A DNA stretch of 10,449 nt from Synechococcaceae bacterium Bin_79_3 (GTDB lineage Bacteria; Cyanobacteriota; Cyanobacteriia; PCC-6307; Cyanobiaceae): assembly GCA_009914645.1 (NCBI GenBank), contig VFLB01000305.1:1-10449 (forward strand). The letters are read 5' to 3'. A model generated the notes under the pieces. It did no database searches, was not told the DNA's origin, and worked only from the letters and a program-made list of their open reading frames with translations. Positions 4,736 through 10,449 of this stretch are shown here, piece by piece (the first letter of the stretch is position 1; each line of letters begins with the position of its first letter). The position numbers and the translations under genes were made by a program.

Positions 4736-6295
4736 ATGGGATTGCCCTGGTACAGGGTGCACACGGTCGTCATCAACGACCCAGGCCGCCTTTTGGCGGT
4801 GCACCTAATGCACACCGCCCTGGTGGCCGGCTGGGCCGGCTCGATGGCTCTATATGAGTTGGCCATCTTTGATTCTTCTGATGCCGTTCTCAACCCCATG
4901 TGGCGGCAGGGCATGTTTGTTATGCCCTTCATGGCTCGATTAGGCGTTACCGGCAGCTGGGGAGGCTGGAGCATCACCGGTGAAACCGGGGTTGATCCTG
5001 GTTTTTGGAGCTTCGAAGGGGTGGCTGCCGCCCACATTGTTTTTAGTGGCTTGCTGTTTTTAGCCGCCATCTGGCACTGGACTTTCTGGGATTTAGAGAT
5101 TTGGCAGGATCCCCGCACCGGTGAGCCCGCTCTCGATCTGCCCAAGATTTTTGGAATCCATTTGCTACTTGCTGGCCTTGCCTGTTTTGGTTTTGGCGCT
5201 TTCCATCTCACCGGGGTCTTCGGGCCGGGGATGTGGGTGAGCGATCCTTATGGCATCAGCGGCCATCTGGAAAAAGTGCAGCCCTCCTGGGGACCTGAGG
5301 GCTTTAACCCCTTTAATCCAGGCGGTGTTGTGGCTCACCACATTGCAGCCGGCATCGTTGGGATAATTGCTGGGATTTTCCACATCACCACTCGCCCTCC
5401 GGAACGGCTTTACAAAGCTCTGCGGATGGGAAACATTGAAACTGTGCTGGCTAGTGCCATTGCAGCTGTCTTCTTTGCCGCCTTTATTGTGGCGGGAACT
5501 ATGTGGTACGGCAGTGCTACCACTCCGATTGAACTATTCGGCCCCACCCGTTATCAGTGGGATCAGGGCTATTTCAAACAAGAAATAGCCAAACGCGCCC
5601 AGGGTGCAATCGCCCAAGGCGCCAGTCCTAGCGAGGCCTACGGCAACATCCCTGAAAAGCTTGCCTTCTTTGATTACGTGGGCAATAGCCCAGCCAAGGG
5701 AGGTTTGTTCAGAGTTGGGCCAATGGTTAACGGCGATGGGCTTCCTACCGGATGGATTGGTCACATCAGCTTCACCGATAAAGACGGCAGAGATCTGCAG
5801 GTGCGACGCTTGCCAAACTTCTTTGAAAACTTCCCAGTTGTTCTCGAGGATAAAGACCGCATCGTGCGCGCAGATATCCCCTTCCGCAGGGCAGAAGCAA
5901 AGTATTCCTTCGAGCAAACTGGAGTAACTGCAACCGTTTACGGCGGTGAACTGGATGGTAAAACCTTCACAGACCCAGCCGACGTGAAGCGTTTAGCTCG
6001 CAAAGCTCAATTGGGTGAAGCCTTTGAGTTTGATCGTGAAAAGTATGAATCCGATGGCACTTTCCGCAGCTCCCCCCGCGGTTGGTTCACCTTTGGACAT
6101 GCCACTTTTGCGTTGCTCTTCTTCTTTGGACACATCTGGCATGGGGCTCGCACCCTTTACCGCGATGTGTTTGCCGGCATCGATCCAGATCTCGGCGAAC
6201 AAGTTGAATTCGGTTTATTTGCAAAACTGGGCGACAAGTCCACCCGCCGCCTGCCCGAGGGCTATGTGCCCCCGACTGGTAGCCCCGTCAAATAA
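4736..6295 (+). CDS. psbB: Photosystem II chlorophyll-binding protein CP47
   Basis: CP47 is the inner antenna of photosystem II. It binds chlorophyll a and beta-carotene in the thylakoid membrane and passes excitation to the D1/D2 reaction centre. The 519-residue product begins [19 protein letters not shown], exactly as in the family. It has six membrane helices with the paired histidines that ligate chlorophyll, for example HLMHT near residue 23, HIVFSG and IWHW near 100-115, VAHHIAAGI near 200 and FGHATF...FFFGHIWHG near 455-470. The long lumenal loop, about 260-450, contains [14 protein letters not shown] and [17 protein letters not shown]. The length is slightly above the roughly 510 of other cyanobacteria. 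psbT follows after 20 nt in the same transcript. No ribosome-binding site precedes the ATG, so initiation may depend on an unstructured leader. Confidence 0.98.
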   Translation: MGLPWYRVHTVVINDPGRLLAVHLMHTALVAGWAGSMALYELAIFDSSDAVLNPMWRQGMFVMPFMARLGVTGSWGGWSITGETGVDPGFWSFEGVAAAHIVFSGLLFLAAIWHWTFWDLEIWQDPRTGEPALDLPKIFGIHLLLAGLACFGFGAFHLTGVFGPGMWVSDPYGISGHLEKVQPSWGPEGFNPFNPGGVVAHHIAAGIVGIIAGIFHITTRPPERLYKALRMGNIETVLASAIAAVFFAAFIVAGTMWYGSATTPIELFGPTRYQWDQGYFKQEIAKRAQGAIAQGASPSEAYGNIPEKLAFFDYVGNSPAKGGLFRVGPMVNGDGLPTGWIGHISFTDKDGRDLQVRRLPNFFENFPVVLEDKDRIVRADIPFRRAEAKYSFEQTGVTATVYGGELDGKTFTDPADVKRLARKAQLGEAFEFDREKYESDGTFRSSPRGWFTFGHATFALLFFFGHIWHGARTLYRDVFAGIDPDLGEQVEFGLFAKLGDKSTRRLPEGYVPPTGSPVK

Positions 6296-6300
6296 CCCTT

Positions 6301-6306
6301 AGGAGA
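6301..6306 (+). promoter_or_regulatory. Ribosome-binding site of psbT
   Basis: AGGAGA lies 9 nt before the psbT ATG, in the 20-nt gap after psbB. It is the clearest Shine-Dalgarno site on the plus strand of this window and supports the psbT start. Confidence 0.65.
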
Positions 6307-6315
6307 ACCCTAGCG

Positions 6316-6411
6316 ATGGAAAGTTTCGCCTACATTTTGATCCTTGCATTCGCAATCGGCACTCTGTTTTTTGCAGTTGCCCTGCGAGATCCACCTAAAA
6401 TTGGCAAGTAA
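6316..6411 (+). CDS. psbT: Photosystem II reaction centre protein T
   Basis: This 31-residue ORF starts [19 protein letters not shown] and ends [10 protein letters not shown]. It matches PsbT throughout: one membrane helix at about residues 3-23, followed by the conserved R-D/E-P-P-K-(I/V) stromal end. PsbT is a single-span PSII subunit near the dimer interface and the QA region, implicated in repair of photodamaged PSII. It follows psbB by 20 nt with a good ribosome site, the usual psbB-psbT arrangement, and is followed after 26 nt by a strong terminator. The two genes therefore form a bicistronic unit. Confidence 0.97.
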   Translation: MESFAYILILAFAIGTLFFAVALRDPPKIGK

Positions 6412-6437
6412 GGCTTTTAATTAACCCGGCTTAAGAC

Positions 6438-6470
6438 AAAGCCCCCCTCGCAAATGCGAGGGGGGCTTTT
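6438..6470 (+). terminator. Intrinsic terminator of psbB-psbT
   Basis: A perfect 14-bp stem, AAAGCCCCCCTCGC (6438-6451) pairing with GCGAGGGGGGCTTT (6456-6469), encloses a 4-nt AAAT loop and ends in a short T run. It sits 26 nt after the psbT stop. The A-tract and T-tract flanks make it potentially active in both directions, but no gene converges on it. Confidence 0.9.
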
Positions 6471-6495
6471 CAATATTGGTATTAATGTCTACAAT
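6467..6495 (+). promoter_or_regulatory. Probable promoter of nrdR
   Basis: TTTTCA (6467-6472) and TACAAT (6490-6495) are separated by 17 nt in an AT-rich stretch. They match the -35 consensus at 4 of 6 and the -10 consensus at 5 of 6 positions. Transcription would start near 6502, about 20 nt before the nrdR TTG. The -35 element overlaps the T run of the preceding terminator. Confidence 0.45.
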
Positions 6496-6524
6496 TAAAG
6501 AGTTATTTAATTGATTGTTTAATT

Positions 6525-7010
6525 TTGCAGTGCCCCGCCTGCCAACACAGTGATAGCAGGGTGCTCGAGTCAAGGGCAGCAGATTTAGGTAAAACCGTGC
6601 GACGCAGGCGCGAATGCCTCAATTGTGAATTCCGATTTACCACCTACGAAAGAGTGGAAACTGTGCCAATCACAGTTATTAAACGCAATGGCAATCGCGA
6701 AATTTTTAGTCGTATCAAACTTTTAACCGGTTTGGTGAGAGCTTGCGAAAAAACAGGTCTTGATACTGGGCGATTGGAAGTGGTAATCGATGATCTGGAA
6801 ATATTGTTGCAACAGCGAAACCAACGAGAAATTAACAGCCAAGAATTAGGCGATTTGGTTCTTGATCAACTGGGTGATCTAAGCGAAGTGGCTTATGTGC
6901 GCTTTGCTTCAGTGTATGGAAAGTTTCGTAGTGTTTCAGATTTTATCGGCACTCTCGAAAAACTCAAACAACGCAATCAAGTTAAACGTCAATTGGCGGA
7001 GATCGGCTGA
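6525..7010 (+). CDS. nrdR: Transcriptional repressor NrdR
   Basis: NrdR represses ribonucleotide reductase genes by binding NrdR boxes when its ATP-cone holds dATP with ATP. The 161-residue product begins MQCPACQ: the zinc ribbon uses C3, C6, C31 and C34, with [17 protein letters not shown] between and after the last pair. The ATP-cone covers about 47-139 ([13 protein letters not shown] to [19 protein letters not shown]). The start is a TTG. No in-frame ATG or GTG precedes it, and the family's first cysteine lies at residue 3, so the choice is firm. No Shine-Dalgarno is seen in the AT-rich leader. No ribonucleotide reductase gene is in the window, so the targets are elsewhere. The gene has its own likely promoter after the psbT terminator, and rpsA follows after 84 nt. 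Confidence 0.95.
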   Translation: MQCPACQHSDSRVLESRAADLGKTVRRRRECLNCEFRFTTYERVETVPITVIKRNGNREIFSRIKLLTGLVRACEKTGLDTGRLEVVIDDLEILLQQRNQREINSQELGDLVLDQLGDLSEVAYVRFASVYGKFRSVSDFIGTLEKLKQRNQVKRQLAEIG

Positions 7011-7024
7011 TAGGGTTAGAGATT

Positions 7025-7079
7025 ACCGTTTTGCTTTGGCGGAGCTCTAAACGGTTCCCTTCCCCCTGCCTGAGGCAGG
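7025..7079 (+). promoter_or_regulatory. Structured leader of rpsA with two hairpins
   Basis: The gap between nrdR and rpsA holds two inverted repeats. ACCGTTT (7025-7031) pairs with AAACGGT (7049-7055) around a 17-nt loop. CCTGCC (7065-7070) pairs with GGCAGG (7074-7079) around TGA. The second hairpin ends 15 nt before the rpsA ATG, and no Shine-Dalgarno is present. No T run follows, so these are not ordinary terminators. S1 represses its own mRNA in E. coli through leader structure; a similar role here is inference. Confidence 0.4.
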
Positions 7080-7094
7080 CCGCCTGTTCCATCC

Positions 7095-8174
7095 ATGACC
7101 ACAACCCCATTAAGCACTGAAGCGCTGGCTGCTGATTCCATGCTCGATTTAGAGCAAAGCCTAGATGCTATGGCCCATGATCTGGCCGATGACATTCCAG
7201 ATGAAGTGCCAAGCGCTGAAGATGGCATTCGAGTTGCCAGCCGCAGTGGCGATGATGTGGGTTTTACCCTTGAAGAATTTACAGCGTTACTTAGTAAATA
7301 CGACTATCACTTCAAACCAGGTGATGTTGTTAACGGCACTGTATTTAATCTAGAGCCGAAGGGTGCTCTGATTGATATTGGTGCAAAAACAGCAGCGTTT
7401 ATGCCCCTGCAAGAAGTATCTATCAACCGGGTTGAAACCCTTGAAGAGGTGCTGGAACCAGGCGAGGTGCGCGAATTCTTTATTCTTACCGATGAGAATG
7501 AAGATGGTCAGTTATCCCTTTCAATTCGCCGCATTGAATATCAACGAGCTTGGGAGCGTGTTGGGCAACTACAAAAAGAAGATGCCACAATTTATAGCGA
7601 AGTTTTTGCCACCAACCGCGGTGGCGCTCTGGTGAGAGTTGAGGGCTTGCGGGGCTTTATCCCAGGCAGCCACATCAGCACCCGCAAACCAAAAGAAGAT
7701 CTCGTTGCAGATTTCCTTCCCCTCAAATTTCTTGAGGTGGATGAAGAACGTAACCGGCTGGTATTGAGCCATCGCCGCGCTCTTGTGGAACGCAAGATGA
7801 ATCGCCTCGAGGTGGGTGAAGTGGTGATTGGCACCGTAAGGGGAATTAAGCCCTACGGCGCCTTCATTGATATTGGTGGCGTGAGTGGCCTCTTGCACAT
7901 TTCAGAAATCAGCCACGAACACATCGAAACACCACATACGGTGCTGAATGTGAACGATCAAATGAAGGTAATGATCATTGATCTAGATGCTGAGCGGGGT
8001 CGAATTTCACTATCCACCAAGGCTCTTGAGCCTGAACCCGGAGATATGCTTACCGATCCCCAAAAGGTGTTTGATAACGCTGAGGAAATGGCTGCTCGTT
8101 ATAAGCAGATGCTGCTTGAACAAGCAGATGAAACCGATGAGGATACAGAAATGGAATCCGCTGAGCTTGATTAA
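7095..8174 (+). CDS. rpsA: 30S ribosomal protein S1
   Basis: This 359-residue protein has three S1 (OB-fold) RNA-binding repeats, the cyanobacterial and chloroplast layout, against six in E. coli. Repeat 1 is about 74-146 (KPGDVVNGTVFNLEPKGALID...), repeat 2 about 163-227 (more divergent: ATIYSEVFATNRGGALVRVEG...), and repeat 3 about 239-309 (EVGEVVIGTVRGIKPYGAFIDI...ISLSTKAL), which is closest to the consensus. The N-terminus (1-60) is acidic and probably disordered, and the C-terminus (319-359) is acidic and helical. S1 helps the 30S subunit capture mRNA, which fits the many genes here lacking a Shine-Dalgarno. The ATG at 7095 has no ribosome-binding site either and follows a structured leader. 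The HAD gene overlaps its 3' end. Confidence 0.95.
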   Translation: MTTTPLSTEALAADSMLDLEQSLDAMAHDLADDIPDEVPSAEDGIRVASRSGDDVGFTLEEFTALLSKYDYHFKPGDVVNGTVFNLEPKGALIDIGAKTAAFMPLQEVSINRVETLEEVLEPGEVREFFILTDENEDGQLSLSIRRIEYQRAWERVGQLQKEDATIYSEVFATNRGGALVRVEGLRGFIPGSHISTRKPKEDLVADFLPLKFLEVDEERNRLVLSHRRALVERKMNRLEVGEVVIGTVRGIKPYGAFIDIGGVSGLLHISEISHEHIETPHTVLNVNDQMKVMIIDLDAERGRISLSTKALEPEPGDMLTDPQKVFDNAEEMAARYKQMLLEQADETDEDTEMESAELD

Positions 8175-8904
8175 TAAATCGCTGCCGCTTGATTCAACAA
8201 AAGCAGTGCTATTTGATAAAGATGGCACCCTCTGCAGCAGTGAGAAATACCTCGAGGCTCTGGCAAATGCCAGGGCCTCTTTTTGTGTTGGCATCAGTGC
8301 CAAGCCAGAGCTGCTCCCCCAGCTTCTTGCTGCCTATGGCTTAAGCAAAAATGGAATTCATCCTGCTGGTGCATCCGCAGTTGCTAGCCGCCATAGCAAC
8401 TTGATTTCCACCGCTACGGTGCTGGCTATGAACGGGGTTGATTGGTGCGATGCCCAAGAATGGGCTGAAATAGCTTTCAGCCGAGCAGATTCTGCTCTCG
8501 CTGATCGCAAAGCCCAGCTCACCCCAACTTTGCCTGGCTTAGTTGCGATGTTGCAGCGCTTACAGCAAAAGGGGATCACCCTTGCTGTTTTAAGTAGCGA
8601 TCTTGGCCCAAGCTTGGAAACTTTTTTGCAGCATTACCAGCTGAGCCAATTTTTCAAAGCTGTTTATGGGGCTGAACGAAATCCCGCAAAGCCAAGCCCG
8701 GCTGCAGCGCTAACTCTCTGCAATGAGTTGGGGTTTGAACCTCAATATTGCGGCATGGTGGGTGATGCTCAAGCAGATCTAAACATGGCTGCTGCTGCCG
8801 GTTTGGGCTGGAATCTTGCCTACAACGGCGGTTGGAAGCAGCCGCTTCAACTTTCAGGCAGCCATGGTTACCTGGAGCACTGGGATCAACTAGCTCCGCT
8901 GTAA
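8167..8904 (+). CDS. HAD-superfamily hydrolase, phosphoglycolate phosphatase-like
   Basis: This is a haloacid-dehalogenase-type phosphatase of 245 residues from a TTG at 8167. All four catalytic motifs are present: FDKDGTL with D17 (nucleophile) and D19, the S143-S144 pair in LAVLSSD, K175 in AKPSP, and GDAQAD with D200 and D204. The about 110 residues between motifs I and II form a helical cap, as in subfamily IA (Gph, PGMB and relatives). The substrate cannot be told from sequence; phosphoglycolate, made by Rubisco oxygenation, is one possibility. The TTG start overlaps the rpsA end by 8 nt and places motif I at the usual distance. ATG codons at 8137 and 8128 in the same frame would add 10 or 13 residues and lengthen the overlap. 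It is probably co-transcribed with rpsA and metK. Confidence 0.82.
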   Translation: MINKSLPLDSTKAVLFDKDGTLCSSEKYLEALANARASFCVGISAKPELLPQLLAAYGLSKNGIHPAGASAVASRHSNLISTATVLAMNGVDWCDAQEWAEIAFSRADSALADRKAQLTPTLPGLVAMLQRLQQKGITLAVLSSDLGPSLETFLQHYQLSQFFKAVYGAERNPAKPSPAAALTLCNELGFEPQYCGMVGDAQADLNMAAAAGLGWNLAYNGGWKQPLQLSGSHGYLEHWDQLAPL

Positions 8905-8932
8905 CCTTCCTACCACTAGAAATTTTTTGCCC

Positions 8933-10156
8933 ATGGGTCGCTACGTATTCACCTCAGAATCCGTTACTGAAGGCCATCCAGACAAAATCTGTGATCAAGT
9001 GAGCGATGCAGTGCTTGATGCGCTACTAGCCCAAGATCCTGCCAGCCGAGTGGCCTGTGAAACTGTTGTTAATACCGGGCTTTGCATAATTACAGGAGAA
9101 GTAACAACAACCGCAATAGTTGATTTCAATCGACTTGTTCGCGGTGTAATTGAACAAATTGGTTACAACGGTGCCCGCGCTGGTGGCTTTGATGCCCATA
9201 GTTGTGCGGTGTTGGTGGCCCTTGATCAGCAATCACCTGATATTGCTCAAGGGGTAGATGAAGCAGATGATCACGATGGTGATCCCCTAGACAAAGTTGG
9301 TGCCGGCGACCAAGGCATCATGTTTGGTTATGCCTGTGATGAAACCCCTGAATTGATGCCGTTACCGATAAGCCTGGCTCATCGCTTAGCGCGACGCCTA
9401 GCTGAGGTACGCCACAACGGTTCACTCCACTACCTGCTGCCCGATGGCAAAACTCAGGTGAGTGTTGTGTATGAAAACGAAAAGCCGGTGGCGATCGACA
9501 CAATCCTCATCTCAACGCAACACATCGCTGAAATTGATGGCATCAGCGACGACAAAGGTTTGAGGGAACGGATCTCTGCCGATCTTTGGCAGCATGTGGT
9601 GGAACCAGCCACCGCTGATTTAGCTCTGAAGCCTGATCGCAACAGCACTCGTTTCCTTGTAAATCCCACCGGAAAATTCGTAGTTGGTGGCCCCCAAGGT
9701 GATGCGGGCCTTACCGGGCGCAAAATTATTGTTGATACCTATGGCGGTTATGCCCGCCATGGTGGTGGGGCCTTTTCAGGCAAAGACCCCACCAAGGTGG
9801 ATCGCTCTGCTGCCTATGCGGCCCGTTATGTAGCAAAAGCGCTTGTGGCTGCAGGCCTTGCCCGCAAGGTGGAGGTGCAACTCAGCTATGCAATTGGTGT
9901 GGCAAAACCGGTGAGCATCTTGGTGGAAAGTTTCAATACAAGCAGCATTAGCAATGAAGCCCTCACTGAATTAGTGCAAGAAAAATTTGACCTCAGGCCT
10001 GGCGCCATCATTGAGATCTTCAACCTGCGCGGTTTACCCAAGGAAAGGGGCGGTCGTTTTTATCAAAACGTTGCTGCCTACGGCCACTTTGGCCGCACAG
10101 ACCTTGATCTGCCCTGGGAAAATGTTGATGCGATCGCCGCAAGTTTGCGCCCCTGA
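8933..10156 (+). CDS. metK: S-adenosylmethionine synthase (methionine adenosyltransferase)
   Basis: MetK makes S-adenosylmethionine from methionine and ATP in the cytoplasm, supplying methyl groups for enzymes such as PrmC. The 407-residue product carries the family signatures: GHPDK with the catalytic histidine (14-18), ITGEVTT (about 53-59), [12 protein letters not shown] (123-134), and [22 protein letters not shown] (277-298) with the phosphate-binding glycines and lysine. ATG at 8933 gives the family start [18 protein letters not shown]; a TTG two codons earlier is in frame but unneeded. The gene starts 28 nt after the HAD stop codon with no Shine-Dalgarno. It lacks the short extra C-terminal tail I recall in some marine Synechococcus. 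An FGGY kinase gene begins directly at its stop codon. Confidence 0.97.
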   Translation: MGRYVFTSESVTEGHPDKICDQVSDAVLDALLAQDPASRVACETVVNTGLCIITGEVTTTAIVDFNRLVRGVIEQIGYNGARAGGFDAHSCAVLVALDQQSPDIAQGVDEADDHDGDPLDKVGAGDQGIMFGYACDETPELMPLPISLAHRLARRLAEVRHNGSLHYLLPDGKTQVSVVYENEKPVAIDTILISTQHIAEIDGISDDKGLRERISADLWQHVVEPATADLALKPDRNSTRFLVNPTGKFVVGGPQGDAGLTGRKIIVDTYGGYARHGGGAFSGKDPTKVDRSAAYAARYVAKALVAAGLARKVEVQLSYAIGVAKPVSILVESFNTSSISNEALTELVQEKFDLRPGAIIEIFNLRGLPKERGGRFYQNVAAYGHFGRTDLDLPWENVDAIAASLRP

Positions 10157-10449
10157 GTGGAGTTTTTAGGCCTAGGTATTGATCTGGGCACCAGCGGCTT
10201 AAGGGTGGCGGTGGTGAATGCCGCAGGGAACTTATTAGAAACGAAAAGTAGTTCATATCCACTTCCTTTTTCCGATGCCAATGGTTGGCAGCTTGGGGTA
10301 GCGCAATTAGTAAAACAACTATCAACTGTGTTGCGCCAACAGGTAGCAGCTGTTGCTATCGATGGCACTTCTGGCACTTTGCTGGCATGCAACAAGCTTG
10401 GTATTCCCTTAGCACCAGCACTGCCTTACAGCTGCGCTTGCGGCGAACA
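10157..10449 (+). CDS. FGGY-family carbohydrate kinase, N-terminal part (cut by window edge)
   Basis: Ninety-seven codons are visible, from a GTG that immediately follows the metK TGA. The reading begins (M)EFLGLGIDLGTSGLRVAVV, the phosphate-1 loop of the FGGY/actin-fold kinases with D9 and T12, and later has VAIDGTSGTLLACNKLG...PALPYSCACGE (66-97), the second signature strand region. This resembles most closely the cyanobacterial and plant kinases typified by SePSK of Synechococcus elongatus and AtXK-1 of Arabidopsis, reported as D-ribulose kinases; SePSK residues D8 and T11 would correspond to D9 and T12. Classical xylulokinases are longer and diverge here. The FGGY signature itself and the catalytic base lie outside the window. 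Abutment with metK suggests co-transcription; a metabolic link is not evident. Confidence 0.82.
   Translation, partial: MEFLGLGIDLGTSGLRVAVVNAAGNLLETKSSSYPLPFSDANGWQLGVAQLVKQLSTVLRQQVAAVAIDGTSGTLLACNKLGIPLAPALPYSCACGE

Noticed and set aside
4732..5211. A 159-codon open frame antisense to the 5' part of psbB.
   Set aside because: It lies wholly opposite a certain CP47 gene, its translation is low in hydrophobic core and rich in K/P/S, and it resembles no family. It is a codon-bias shadow.
5534..5917. A 127-codon minus-strand open frame opposite the CP47 lumenal loop.
   Set aside because: Same reasoning: it is a mirror of psbB coding sequence with no independent support.
1..10449. CRISPR arrays, insertion sequences, attachment sites or other signs of a mobile island.
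   Set aside because: No regularly spaced repeats, no transposase or integrase frames, and gene order looks like the conserved picocyanobacterial core.

Overview
The window comes from a picocyanobacterium of the Synechococcus/Prochlorococcus/Cyanobium lineage. The basis is the photosystem II genes (psbB followed by psbT, and psbM nearby), a short three-repeat ribosomal protein S1, and the order psbM / ferredoxin / psbB / psbT / nrdR / rpsA / HAD phosphatase / metK / FGGY kinase, which I recall from that group. Base composition looks intermediate: dprA is GC-rich, and the intergenic stretches, especially 1-350, are AT-rich. I cannot name a species.

Left part (1-3031, all minus strand). Read in the direction of transcription, a tight operon starts with dprA (DNA-uptake/recombination mediator) and continues with prmC (release-factor glutamine methyltransferase), tsaC/sua5 (threonylcarbamoyl-AMP synthase for tRNA t6A) and a 56-residue two-helix membrane protein. 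The spacings are 2-5, 20 and 3 nt. prmC and tsaC both serve translation. After an AT-rich gap with several inverted and direct repeats, the first 13 codons of an Rrf2-family regulator run off the left edge on the same strand.

Middle (3032-6470). A tandem-domain universal stress protein is divergent from dprA and convergent with psbM. psbM (34 aa) lies downstream of a [2Fe-2S] ferredoxin-like gene on the minus strand. A 200-nt non-coding divergent region follows, then psbB (CP47) and psbT on the plus strand, closed by a strong intrinsic terminator. All three psb products are PSII subunits in the thylakoid membrane.

Right part (6471-10449, all plus strand). nrdR (TTG start, with its own promoter next to the terminator) is followed by rpsA, whose 84-nt leader has two hairpins. 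Then come a HAD-family phosphatase overlapping the end of rpsA, metK, and the first 97 codons of an FGGY sugar kinase that abuts the metK stop codon. The kinase closely resembles the cyanobacterial D-ribulose kinase type.

The window is mostly conserved housekeeping and photosynthesis genes. I see no mobile element, CRISPR array, rRNA or tRNA, and no convincing new multi-gene system. The points most worth a second look are the small membrane protein after tsaC, the repeat-rich promoter region of the Rrf2 gene, the cysteine-rich ferredoxin, the structured rpsA leader, and the frequent TTG/GTG starts.
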